The position numbers were made by a program, and so were the translations under genes. The notes beneath the pieces are model-generated. The model did no database searches, had not been told where the DNA came from, and worked only from the letters and a program-made list of their open reading frames with translations. Shown in pieces: positions 17,658 to 25,154 of a stretch of 64,000 nt of DNA. The stretch comes from Bacillus sp. FJAT-26390 (GTDB lineage Bacteria > Bacillota > Bacilli > Paenibacillales > Paenibacillaceae), in assembly GCF_001682865.1 (NCBI RefSeq), contig NZ_MAQX01000034.1, positions 41,569-105,568 of the forward strand, given 5' to 3'. Every line of letters starts with the position of its first letter. Within the stretch, counting starts at the first letter, position 1.

Positions 17658-18117
17658 AAAGGTCCCTTTTAACATCAGTTAGATATTTCGCCAAGGTTAC
17701 CGGAGCGGTATGTTTGGCCAACCGCCAGTCCTGTCACTCGATATTGCTTGATGATAACAGGCGTGGTTTTACGCATTAGCTTCAATTTTATGACATTTAT
17801 TTGATTAGGAAATAGCGTCATATAGTAGGATATAAAAGAAACCTTGAAAGGCATCAAGCCAATCAAGGTTTTAAAGCTTAGGTGCTTTGCGTTTCCGTAT
17901 CTATAGTATTGCAATTTTTACAAAAATAAAAATAAGATATGTTCTGTAGCAAAGAGGGGCTCTCCCAAAATTCTAATTATCTAAATCTTGTATTCTCCTA
18001 TCTTTAAGATCGAAATTAAGTATTAAATGCATGGGATGATTACAATTTGAGCAAAGCGGTTTTGAATGAGAATTGAATTGAACGATCTGTCTGTCAAAAA
18101 TTTTTTCATACTAAACT
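17658..18117. other. AT-rich interval without a supported gene
   Basis: Apart from a weak AAACCTTGA/TCAAGGTTT hairpin at about 17839-17873, nothing is assigned. A minus-strand 79-codon frame (17675-17914) has no ribosome binding site or known domain. A 28-codon frame starting MKKFLTDRSF lies just downstream of the minus-strand MerR-type promoter and may be the stub of its lost target gene. Confidence 0.4.
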
Positions 18118-18125
18118 GCAAAGCA

Positions 18126-18156
18126 ACAATAGTCCTTAAAGCCAGCTTTAAGTCAA
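18126..18156 (-). promoter_or_regulatory. MerR-type promoter facing leftward, target gene lost
   Basis: On the minus strand TTGACT and TATTGT are separated by 19 bp containing the dyad CTTAAAGCTGGCTTTAAG. The 19-bp spacer with a centred dyad is the hallmark of MerR-family regulated promoters. No intact gene follows on that strand. Confidence 0.65.
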
Positions 18157-18184
18157 GAGATATTCTTAAATTCCCTGAACGTTG

Positions 18185-18215
18185 TTGCATTAAAGTACAC
18201 TTTAAGGTCTATAAT
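18185..18215 (+). promoter_or_regulatory. MerR-type autoregulatory promoter of the adhR-like gene
   Basis: TTGCAT and TATAAT are separated by exactly 19 bp with TTAAAGTACACTTTAA as the centred dyad. It lies 65 bp upstream of the MerR-family start codon. Confidence 0.8.
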
Positions 18216-18279
18216 AAACCTTGCTCGATTGATCACAGGAATTAGAACAAAACAATGATGAAGATTGATGGAGGATACA

Positions 18280-18660
18280 ATGGAAATTCACATAAAAGAA
18301 GCCGCGGATAAGATCGGTTTGCCTGCACATACACTTCGATATTATGAACAAGAGGGTCTTCTACCTTATATAAACAGAGATGAAAATGGAAATCGTATTT
18401 TTAACGAGGCAGACTTATTATGGTTAGAGCTTATTGTATGTTTACGGAAAACCGATATCCCTCTCGCAGAGTTACGTGCAATCGTGGAATTAACAAAAGA
18501 AGGAGACCGCACAGCCACGCAACGCAAACAGATATTTGAAAAGCATAAAGAGAAAATGATGGAAAAACAAAGAGACTTGGATAACGCTTTTATAAAAATT
18601 GATTTGAAAATTGAATACTATAACGATTTAGAAAATAAGTACAACAAAGATCATAAATAA
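18280..18660 (+). CDS. adhR: AdhR/NmlR-like MerR family regulator
   Basis: A 126-residue MerR regulator: winged HTH (IKEAADKIGLPAHTLRYYEQ) and a C-terminal dimerisation coiled coil (HKEKMMEKQRDLDNAFIKI). A single Cys at position 54 in LELIVCLRKT matches the reactive Cys of the aldehyde/electrophile-sensing AdhR/NmlR subgroup. The RBS GGAGG fixes the start at ATG 18280. It is followed by a zinc alcohol dehydrogenase and flanked by matching dyads, so it probably activates that gene in response to reactive carbonyls, as AdhR does in Bacillus subtilis (family knowledge). Confidence 0.85.
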   Translation: MEIHIKEAADKIGLPAHTLRYYEQEGLLPYINRDENGNRIFNEADLLWLELIVCLRKTDIPLAELRAIVELTKEGDRTATQRKQIFEKHKEKMMEKQRDLDNAFIKIDLKIEYYNDLENKYNKDHK

Positions 18661-18680
18661 AAATATTTTTCAAAAAACTC

Positions 18681-18711
18681 TTGCCTTAAAGTCAACATGA
18701 AGGATTAAGCT
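18681..18711 (+). promoter_or_regulatory. Candidate MerR-type promoter of the alcohol dehydrogenase
   Basis: TTGCCT is followed by CTTAAAGTCAACATGAAG, an imperfect copy of the dyad in the two other promoters. A 19-bp spacer gives TAAGCT as a weak -10. The poor -10 would fit activator dependence. Confidence 0.6.
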
Positions 18712-18809
18712 ATTCTCGTAGGTTTTAAATCCATTAAGTAATAAGCTAATGTGAGTTGCTTCTTCAATCAACTTATTATTTTACAGAAGAAAGGGATGTA
18801 TGATCAATT

Positions 18810-19871
18810 ATGTGCAATAATCATAAAAACATTACTACGACGCGTGTTCTTAGTGTCCCAAGTGCGAAAGCACCATTTGAAAAGATCACGATCGAGCGGA
18901 GAGAATTGCGGCCACACGATATTTTAATAGATATTAAGTTTAGTGGCATTTGCCACTCTGATATTCACAGTGCATACGGTGAATGGAGTGGCGGAATTTT
19001 TCCAATGGTTCCTGGTCATGAAATTGCCGGAGTCGTAGAAGCAGTTGGAACAGAAGTAACCAAGTTTGTCGTTGGTGACCGCGTTGGCGTTGGCTGCTTT
19101 GTTGATTCCTGCGGAGAATGCGAATATTGCCTCAGTGGAGAGGAGCAATACTGTACGAAGGGTGTTATTAACACCTATAACAGTCTAGACTACGATGGTA
19201 ATCCAACATACGGAGGATATAGCCAAAAAATCGTTGTGACGGAAGGGTTCGTTGTCCGTATCCCAGACGGTCTGGATATGGATGTGGCAAGCCCACTATT
19301 ATGTGCAGGCATTACCACCTACTCTCCTCTAAAACACTGGAACACCGGCCCCGGCAAGAAGGTTGCCATTGTGGGAATGGGAGGTCTTGGCCACCTAGCG
19401 ATCCAGTTTGCTCATGCTATGGGCGCTGAAGTTACCGTATTGAGTCGCTCTAATAATAAAAAAGAGGAAGCATTGAAATTTGGCGCAGATCATTACTTCG
19501 CGACAAGTGATTCCGCTGCATTTGCAGAATTAGCAGGTCGTTTTGATCTAATCTTAAACACCGTGTCTGCAAATCTGGATGTTGACGCGTATTTATCACT
19601 ACTTCGCATTGATGGGACACTTGTAAATGTTGGCGCACCGGCTGAACCAGACAAGTATCATGTATTTTCATTAATTATGGGTCGTCGCAGCATTGCAGGC
19701 TCACTCGTTGGTGGCATTCGTGAAACCCAGGAAATGCTCGATTTCGCAGCTGAGCACGGCATTTCCCCTATGATTGAAGTGATAAGTGCAGACCAAGTCG
19801 AAGAATCGTATGAGCGTGTCCTCAAAAGTGATGTGCGGTATCGGTTCGTTATTGATATCTCTACTTTGTAA
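18810..19871 (+). CDS. adhA: Zinc-dependent NAD(P) alcohol dehydrogenase
   Basis: A 353-residue medium-chain dehydrogenase of the cinnamyl-alcohol/YjgB-AdhA type. Catalytic zinc site: Cys in FSGICHSDIH, the GHEIAG His-Glu pair and the later Cys near LLCAGITTYSPL. The structural zinc lobe is CGECEYCLSGEEQYC. The Rossmann loop is GMGGLGHLAIQFA. It reduces aldehydes with NADPH or oxidises alcohols. RBS AGAAAGG is upstream. It is paired with the electrophile-sensing MerR regulator 150 bp upstream and ends at a convergent terminator shared with cat. Confidence 0.93.
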   Translation: MCNNHKNITTTRVLSVPSAKAPFEKITIERRELRPHDILIDIKFSGICHSDIHSAYGEWSGGIFPMVPGHEIAGVVEAVGTEVTKFVVGDRVGVGCFVDSCGECEYCLSGEEQYCTKGVINTYNSLDYDGNPTYGGYSQKIVVTEGFVVRIPDGLDMDVASPLLCAGITTYSPLKHWNTGPGKKVAIVGMGGLGHLAIQFAHAMGAEVTVLSRSNNKKEEALKFGADHYFATSDSAAFAELAGRFDLILNTVSANLDVDAYLSLLRIDGTLVNVGAPAEPDKYHVFSLIMGRRSIAGSLVGGIRETQEMLDFAAEHGISPMIEVISADQVEESYERVLKSDVRYRFVIDISTL

Positions 19872-19895
19872 TTCGCAAAGATGTTTTCTACCCTC

Positions 19896-19936
19896 TTGAA
19901 GAGCTTCATTCCCAATGAGGGGATGAAGCTCTTCAA
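19896..19936. terminator. Bidirectional terminator between adhA and cat
   Basis: TTGAAGAGCTTCATTCCC and GGGGATGAAGCTCTTCAA pair almost perfectly around a short loop, between two convergent genes. Confidence 0.8.
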
Positions 19937-19949
19937 TTATCGGTTCCCG

Positions 19950-20612
19950 TTAGTTACAGTTTGGCAACCACTCCGTACAAGCATCTGCAAGTAATTGCAG
20001 CTCATTGTACAGCATCCCGGCATGGTATCCGTCGCAAACGGCATGATGGAATTGTGCTGATAATGGCAATAATATTTTTTCATCACGCTGAAAGTATTTC
20101 CCCATTGTAAAGATGGGTAGTAGATAGGTTCCCTCGTTATAGATGTTCAGGTTAAAGCCAGTGAAGCTAACCCAAGGAATGCTAGAAATAGGGAAGGTGT
20201 TGGGTGGTTCGTTTGTTTTAGCAGCAAATTGTTTAACACTTCCGTACTTTTTCATATCATTAAGATAACGACTGTAGAAATCATTAAAATCTTCACCGTA
20301 CAAAGTCCATATGCTTGAAAAAGTTTTATCATCGTCATGGAAAACGGTAAAGCTAGGAGACAAACTATCCCAATAACCTAATGTCCCGTCAGAATTAAAA
20401 CAGGTACGAAATTCATGGTGGCGGTTTACCACTGTAGTTATCATGTGGATTAGTGCTGGATACAGTTTTATCCCACGATTCTTAAGTTCTTTTAGCAGCC
20501 GGGAAATGTCAATATTTGCAGTCATGCTGAAGGTGCATCTAACATTATTTAAATAATGCTCATAATAGGGTTTTCTACTCCAGCTATCCATAACAATCGG
20601 TTTGAAATACAT
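19950..20612 (-). CDS. cat: Chloramphenicol O-acetyltransferase (type A)
   Basis: A 220-residue enzyme that acetylates chloramphenicol with acetyl-CoA, inactivating it. The catalytic His lies in QFHHAVCDGYHAG, the structural/active-site Ser in SSIPWVSFTGFNLN, and the N-terminal RKPYYEHYLNNVRCTFSMTANID is typical of the family; the length matches (about 215-220). Translation is preceded by a 9-codon leader and a hairpin that hides the ribosome binding site, so expression should be drug-inducible. The CHHAVCDG-type core is intact and no truncation is seen. It is probably acquired, though similar chromosomal cat genes occur in soil Bacillales. Confidence 0.95.
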   Translation of the reverse strand: MYFKPIVMDSWSRKPYYEHYLNNVRCTFSMTANIDISRLLKELKNRGIKLYPALIHMITTVVNRHHEFRTCFNSDGTLGYWDSLSPSFTVFHDDDKTFSSIWTLYGEDFNDFYSRYLNDMKKYGSVKQFAAKTNEPPNTFPISSIPWVSFTGFNLNIYNEGTYLLPIFTMGKYFQRDEKILLPLSAQFHHAVCDGYHAGMLYNELQLLADACTEWLPNCN

Positions 20613-20620
20613 TTATTATT

Positions 20621-20657
20621 ACCTCCTAAAATGATTGCTTTTTTTGTTTTAGGAGGT
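20621..20657 (-). promoter_or_regulatory. cat translational attenuator hairpin
   Basis: On the minus strand ACCTCCTAAAA pairs perfectly (11 bp) with TTTTAGGAGGT, which contains the cat ribosome binding site 8 nt before its ATG. The upstream arm includes the last codons and stop of the leader peptide, so a stalled ribosome would open the stem. Confidence 0.88.
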
Positions 20658-20678
20658 TAAATCCACTGCTTTAACCAT
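20649..20678 (-). CDS. cat leader peptide (MVKAVDLTS)
   Basis: A nine-codon open frame, MVKAVDLTS, with its own TGAGGA ribosome binding site, ends within the attenuator stem. Its length and the MVK start resemble leaders of inducible cat genes (cat-86 type). Drug-induced stalling near codon 6 would free the cat ribosome binding site. Confidence 0.82.
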   Translation of the reverse strand: MVKAVDLTS

Positions 20679-20752
20679 ATCCTCATTCACAATCCCATCG
20701 CATTATTTTTCTACTGCCCCTACTTTGACTCTGTAACATTTCAATTAAATTT

Positions 20753-21301
20753 TTATTTTTCTTTTATTACGCTATTTACAAAGCCCGTTTTTGCTACTGT
20801 ATAAGATTCTCGATCATTAGTAAATTCATGAGCTAACTTATACTTAAGATCTGCGTATTCTAAAGCAAGTGACGGGTTCATTCTTAAACGGTCACGAAAT
20901 AAGAGTTGTTTTTCCCAACGTTCCTCTCCCTTTAACATGAGATGAAGATGTGCTATCCGCTTATCATTCTTAACTTTAACAAAGAATCTTCTCCATGGTT
21001 GTTTATCTAATACGGGCGGCACATAATGCCAGTCATGTGTGGCTAATTTAATCGAAATTTCGTTTATATCCTTTAATGAAGAAATACTTGCCATTAAGTC
21101 GATGATTGGTTTAGCTGGTAAATTAGGAATTGATGTACTTCCAATATGCTCTACTTGATCTACACCAAAAGGAAGGAGCAGCTTAAAAAGTTCATTTCTT
21201 TCATGCACACCGCATTCAATCCACATAGGATCAGGATTTTTTATTTCTACTGTTTCGTCCGCCCAAACAGGATAGTCATTCTGGTCGTTATCATTAGCCA
21301 T
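20753..21301 (-). CDS. GrpB family (UPF0157) nucleotidyltransferase-fold protein
   Basis: A protein of about 182 residues with the GrpB signature: VEHIGSTSIPNLPAKPIIDLM (the G-S-T-S nucleotidyltransferase loop plus Asp), RRFFVKV and HLHLMLKG, and LLFRDRLRMNPSLALEYADLK. The activity is unproven; the fold resembles nucleotidyltransferases. ATG 21301 follows AAGGAG at a rather long distance (12 nt), so the start is not certain; the frame is open to 21373. It lies just upstream of cat on the same strand. Confidence 0.85.
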   Translation of the reverse strand: MANDNDQNDYPVWADETVEIKNPDPMWIECGVHERNELFKLLLPFGVDQVEHIGSTSIPNLPAKPIIDLMASISSLKDINEISIKLATHDWHYVPPVLDKQPWRRFFVKVKNDKRIAHLHLMLKGEERWEKQLLFRDRLRMNPSLALEYADLKYKLAHEFTNDRESYTVAKTGFVNSVIKEK

Positions 21302-21427
21302 ACAATTAATCATCTCCTTACAACAAGAGTTTACTTTTAAAAATTCTCCTTGTTGTTGAGTTATCCTGCTCATTAGATTCCTATGCAGTGTATTTAACAG
21401 AATTCAAAGTGGCTATTTATTAGATGT

Positions 21428-22411
21428 TTATGCACTAAGCAGACTTCCTTTAAAAAGCATTTTTATTGTTCGAATAAAGATAACGATCAAAACGATGCTT
21501 ACCAAAGCCAGAATGGCCGCGGAAATGGCGATTAGCAGCCAGGAATGCACAAACATCGCGTATTTGATAGACGCATTGCTGAGAGCAGCCATTGGAAAGC
21601 CTACAGCCCACCAGGAAGCTCCAAACGGGATGGACTTTTTGAATACTTTGAAGAACAAGATAATGAACAAGAACAGACCAAAGTAAAACAAGATGGAAGC
21701 GAAGGGATCAATCCGCTGCTCGAAGTTCGTGTAGCCAAGAAAACCAACCTCAAACGGAGCAATCAAGATAAGCATGGAAGGCGTTAATCCTTCCGGCAGT
21801 GGTGCTTGATGAATCATTCTCGATAATATCAAGGAAACGAAAACAATAGCAATAAATCCTCCGATCGCGAGGGACAACAGATTAATTTCATGCGCCCAAG
21901 AGAAAGGCATTGTCCCGCCGGTAACAGCAATATTAATGGTCCCTACCACAGGAATCAGCAAGGCTGGAACCGCGTTACCTGGATCATGATTCCCGTTCAA
22001 CAAGCGTGAAATGATGACGAAACTAAGCGCTAAAGTAAGGACAGTTCCGATGATCCAAATCACTTGCCCCGATATTTGACTATAGGTGCCTATCACGGAG
22101 GAAAGCAATAAAATGGAAATCGTAATCGTACCGAAAAAATTCCCTAAAATCGGATGCGCAAATTCTTCTTTTACTTTTTGTGGATAAAGAACCCATTTTG
22201 AAATATAACCTATGCTTAACGCAACAAATACCAGAACTGCAACAACTCCAATGATATCCGCGATGACGGGGGAAGTGCCGAATAGCTTGCTTGCTTGTCT
22301 CCAAGCCAATGAGAGACCTGAAATTCCCATAACCGACGCAAATAGATTAACGGGTAAAAATTGAACAGAACCGATCCTTTTTTGTTTCTGTACGGCAGCC
22401 ATGGTTTGCAT
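21428..22411 (-). CDS. TehA/SLAC1-type (TDT family) membrane transporter
   Basis: A 327-residue integral membrane protein with about ten helices in the tellurite-resistance/dicarboxylate transporter (TDT) pattern: FLPVNLFASVMGISGLSLAW at the start, PALLIPVVGTINIAV, APFEVGFLGYTNF and FGASWWAVGFPMAALSNASI. Family members move anions such as C4-dicarboxylates, malate, sulfite or chloride. A second, divergent member is encoded at 56161-57177, and both have a similar dyad upstream. The ribosome binding site is weak (GTGGTGA). Confidence 0.88.
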   Translation of the reverse strand: MQTMAAVQKQKRIGSVQFLPVNLFASVMGISGLSLAWRQASKLFGTSPVIADIIGVVAVLVFVALSIGYISKWVLYPQKVKEEFAHPILGNFFGTITISILLLSSVIGTYSQISGQVIWIIGTVLTLALSFVIISRLLNGNHDPGNAVPALLIPVVGTINIAVTGGTMPFSWAHEINLLSLAIGGFIAIVFVSLILSRMIHQAPLPEGLTPSMLILIAPFEVGFLGYTNFEQRIDPFASILFYFGLFLFIILFFKVFKKSIPFGASWWAVGFPMAALSNASIKYAMFVHSWLLIAISAAILALVSIVLIVIFIRTIKMLFKGSLLSA

Positions 22412-22830
22412 GGATCGTCACCACTTTCTATATCCATTATTGTATTTCTAATGCAAAGTGCAATCGTGTTAAGTTGTCGAAGACAAACGGTTTACCAAAC
22501 TAAGCCTGATTCGTCATGCTTGTAAACGTCTCGTCCTCCTATCGATTACCTCCACTCTCTCCTGTTGCCTCATTCTATGAGATTCACATTTATAGATCAA
22601 TATCATTTTTTCTATAAAAACGATAGAAGGGTTCTATGATTCAAAGCAAGCGGGGTCGCTCGTTGTCACCCGGCAGTATGGATGAAATCAATATCAACGA
22701 CTGGGGAATATAGAGGCTTACACGTTTTTTTTCCTTATAATGCCCAATAATTTCAACTATAATTAATTTTAATTTCATGAGGCAATTTTCTTATTTGGTT
22801 ACGTTATGCTGTCCGTCAGCATAATAAAAT
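22412..22830. other. Long upstream region of the TehA-like gene
   Basis: No gene was found. It contains the dyad described at 22592-22615. The rest, including a short frame beginning near 22636, shows no recognised similarity. Confidence 0.45.
22592..22615 (-). promoter_or_regulatory. Candidate LysR-type operator upstream of TehA-like gene
   Basis: The outer dyad ATAGA-N14-TCTAT is identical in geometry to the site at 56080-56103 upstream of the other TehA-like gene. In the orientation of each transporter 20 of 24 bases agree, including ATATTGATCTAT. Confidence 0.55.
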
Positions 22831-22854
22831 GAGCAGGCACCGCAGCGCCTGCTC
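22831..22854. terminator. Hairpin downstream of acetyltransferase remnant
   Basis: GAGCAGGC and GCCTGCTC pair around an 8-nt loop. There is no clear T-run on either strand. Confidence 0.5.
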
Positions 22855-22959
22855 ATCCATGATCATATTTTCGCCAAGCCTGACTTTTGAAATAATACCT
22901 TATGATCCGGGTAATGCTTGAGCCTTCATCTTGTAAAACCATTATTTCAAGTTTATAAT

Positions 22960-23150
22960 CTACTTTCCAAAAAATTCTTTAGCATATTTTACAACGCCAT
23001 GGAAATCTGAAAGACCACCTGCAATAAGCTCAACTGCTATAAAATTATCATCAGAAACTTCGAAGGGTGCTTCTATGCCAAATTGACTGGCTTTTTTATA
23101 TCCAAACTTTGGGTAATACTTATCATGACCCAGGTAGTCATTAAAATAAA
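22960..23150 (-). pseudogene. C-terminal fragment of a GNAT acetyltransferase
   Basis: About 60 residues (LGHDKYYPKFGYKKASQFGI, PFEVSDDNFIAVEL, GGLSDFHGVVKY) match the C-terminal half of YhbS-type acetyltransferases, where a VLGxxxYYxRFGF motif follows the acetyl-CoA site. The N-terminal half with the CoA loop is absent; upstream codons do not fit the family and there is no ribosome binding site. Confidence 0.7.
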
Positions 23151-23389
23151 GTAATGGCCGGATGGATTGCAGCAGCAATCTTACTGATTCGCGCCGTTTT
23201 AGAACACGCAAGAATGATAAAACGATATTTGGAAAATAATAGTAGCCTAAACTTGCAAAAAGAGCTTCATTCCCACTTCGGATATGTAGCTCTTAAACTA
23301 AGCTAGCTTAAAAATACTTCCGTTTCGTTATTACCGCGCTGTTCTCATGGCTGCAATCAGATAAGCCTCCAATTGCGCTTTTGTTTGCT

Positions 23390-23854
23390 TTAATATTGTC
23401 CTTTAATGACAAAAAACGAGCCCCGAATCGTTCCAGCAAGTTTAGACTTCTGCCTAGCAAACTTAAACTTCTGTTCCAACTCCTTTGGTACCTCCATCCC
23501 CTCAGAAAGCTTAAAGCCAACGGCCCGCTTCTTAGGGTCATCAACCGTATACATGACATTGACCGCAAGACCATCCTCATAAAACACGTAGGTAAATTTG
23601 ATATTTTCCAATTCAAAACGCGACGTTTCCAAAGGTTTGGCCGCAAACTCAATATCACGTTCTTCTTTCAAAATCCGAATTACATAATCAAGGCTCTCCT
23701 GGCTTTCGCTAGCTGGTACAACCGTAAATTCATGCTTGTATTTGTTCATAAAGTAACGGGCTTCATTCGCACGTAAACCAGCAAGCGCTTCTACTACAGG
23801 GGAAGACTCTAAACCAACCGTAGACACATTATTAAAATCAACGATATATGACAT
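23390..23854 (-). CDS. Conserved-looking hypothetical protein
   Basis: A 154-residue soluble protein that I cannot assign. It begins MSYIVDFNNVSTVGLES and has a mixed alpha/beta, charged composition (KFKFARQKSKLAGTIRGSFF near the C-terminus). There are no membrane helices or motifs with known function. An AAGGAATGGG-like Shine-Dalgarno precedes the ATG. It stands alone on the minus strand between two damaged genes but has no frameshift or internal stop, so it is probably functional. Confidence 0.55.
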   Translation of the reverse strand: MSYIVDFNNVSTVGLESSPVVEALAGLRANEARYFMNKYKHEFTVVPASESQESLDYVIRILKEERDIEFAAKPLETSRFELENIKFTYVFYEDGLAVNVMYTVDDPKKRAVGFKLSEGMEVPKELEQKFKFARQKSKLAGTIRGSFFVIKGQY

Positions 23855-24076
23855 TTCTACCCATTCCTTTTCTGTTTTTATTTCCGAGCAACAAAATTCC
23901 GCATTTCACCAAATACGAAGCCAAACTTCAAATTCATTCTTTTACCTACCCCATATTATCGCAAAAATGATGCAAGAGAACATTTTGAATAGCGAGTTTG
24001 TTAAAGGGTGTTCACATTGACTGGTATTCACAAAAACAATCTGACAAATCGTGCCCCGATGCCTATCCTAGCTTTT

Positions 24077-24448
24077 CTATTTCCGCCAAAAAGTCGAACA
24101 ATCTACCTTATCCATCCTATTAAACTCGATCATTTTCTCAAGTAAAGTGAAATCAACCGGACTATTCCATTTGATACGTACCAGCTCTTTCGTATGATCA
24201 TGGCCTGCCTTCACAATGTCGTCAGAAAAATGATTAATCCCTGCCCTTTCAGGGGCAACTGCCAAATGTTGTTTAGATACGCTAAAGCCAATAATAAATG
24301 TGTCGTGATCGGTAAACATAGGCTGATTCCAAGCCACTTTTGGCACTAAATCAGGAAACTTCTTCGTTACCCAAGTCAAAACCTCTTCTGTTCGGCCCCG
24401 ATGCTGCGGGTTATCAATATGTGCTAAAAAAGCCGCAAAAACTTCCAT
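24077..24448 (-). CDS. fra: Frataxin-like iron chaperone Fra/YdhG (DUF1801)
   Basis: A 123-residue DUF1801 protein, the same length as Bacillus subtilis Fra (YdhG), which donates iron for iron-sulfur cluster assembly and haem. Family features include VLTWVTKKFPDLVPKVAWNQ, the phenylalanine/histidine-rich HDTFIIGFSVSKQHLAVAPE and the C-terminal LLEKMIEFNRMDK. The start has a perfect TAGGAGGG ribosome binding site. Function by homology; DUF1801 also includes uncharacterised paralogues. Confidence 0.82.
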   Translation of the reverse strand: MEVFAAFLAHIDNPQHRGRTEEVLTWVTKKFPDLVPKVAWNQPMFTDHDTFIIGFSVSKQHLAVAPERAGINHFSDDIVKAGHDHTKELVRIKWNSPVDFTLLEKMIEFNRMDKVDCSTFWRK

Positions 24449-24523
24449 CTTGTTCCCTCCTAGAATAACAAAGATGTCGTTTAGAGAAATCCCTCAGACC
24501 ATCTTGAGGGCTGACGTCTCCCC

Positions 24524-24826
24524 CTATTCTATATTTGCATTGACCTGAAAATCCACAATTAATTTAGGATAATATACTTCTTGCCAGTCTTTTAGTTCTG
24601 GATAAGGAATCTGATGGCGAAAATATTGGCCAAATCCGAAAAAATCCGTACGGCTTTTTTGGGATTGCTCAAACACTTGGTAAAACCGATTTTCTATACG
24701 TTTTTCGAGTTCTTTTTGTATCTGGCTATCAATTGCTCCTAAGATTAGATCAACTAATACAACCATCGTAATCGTTTCAAGTAAGGCTGATAGAGGAATG
24801 CCTTCTCTGCTTTCTGCGACAAACAA
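24524..24826 (-). pseudogene. Spore germination operon remnant (gerA/gerC fusion)
   Basis: The first 30 residues, ESREGIPLSALLETITM..., match the membrane-domain entry of GerA-type receptor subunits (SREGVPFPALxEALxM). Directly after it, in frame, comes the C-terminus of a Ger(x)C lipoprotein: ELEKRIENRFYQVFEQSQKS and DFFGFGQYFRHQIPY..WQEVYYPKLIVDFQVNANI. The gerB gene and most of gerA and gerC are missing, so a large in-frame deletion collapsed the operon. No ribosome binding site is evident. It is not expected to act as a germinant receptor. Confidence 0.75.
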
Positions 24827-25081
24827 GGCGAAGTCCAGCTTAATGCTTCGGGGTTAACAGACACTGGACTAAATAAAGCACGACTCTGTTCTTTTTTAAC
24901 GAATGGATGGCTTGAAGCGGAATTTCAGTTAAGGCAAGTTGACTGACTTCATTTCCTGTACTGAATCACCCATTCAACTACTCCTCAACATTTGTTTTAT
25001 CTCCTATTTTTAACATCGCTTAATATTTTATACATAAAAAACTACGTATTGACCAGTACCGTCACTCCTTCAGGCAAATAA
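24827..25081. other. Decayed sequence upstream of germination remnant
   Basis: No intact gene. Short broken frames on the minus strand continue in the orientation of the ger remnant and could be further eroded gerA sequence, but similarity is too weak to claim. Confidence 0.35.
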
Positions 25082-25131
25082 AAGAAGCACCTTTAAATAA
25101 GCCATAACCGGCTCATTCAAAGGTGCTTCTT
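25082..25131. terminator. Terminator of the HlyD/permease operon
   Basis: AAGAAGCACCTTTaA and its complement TCAAAGGTGCTTCTT pair over 14-15 bp about 24 nt past the permease stop. Confidence 0.75.
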
Positions 25132-25154
25132 CAGCAAGTCGTCGGCGCTTCCAT

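Noticed and set aside
17675..17914. 79-codon minus-strand frame
   Set aside because: Low-complexity composition without start signals; left as unassigned.
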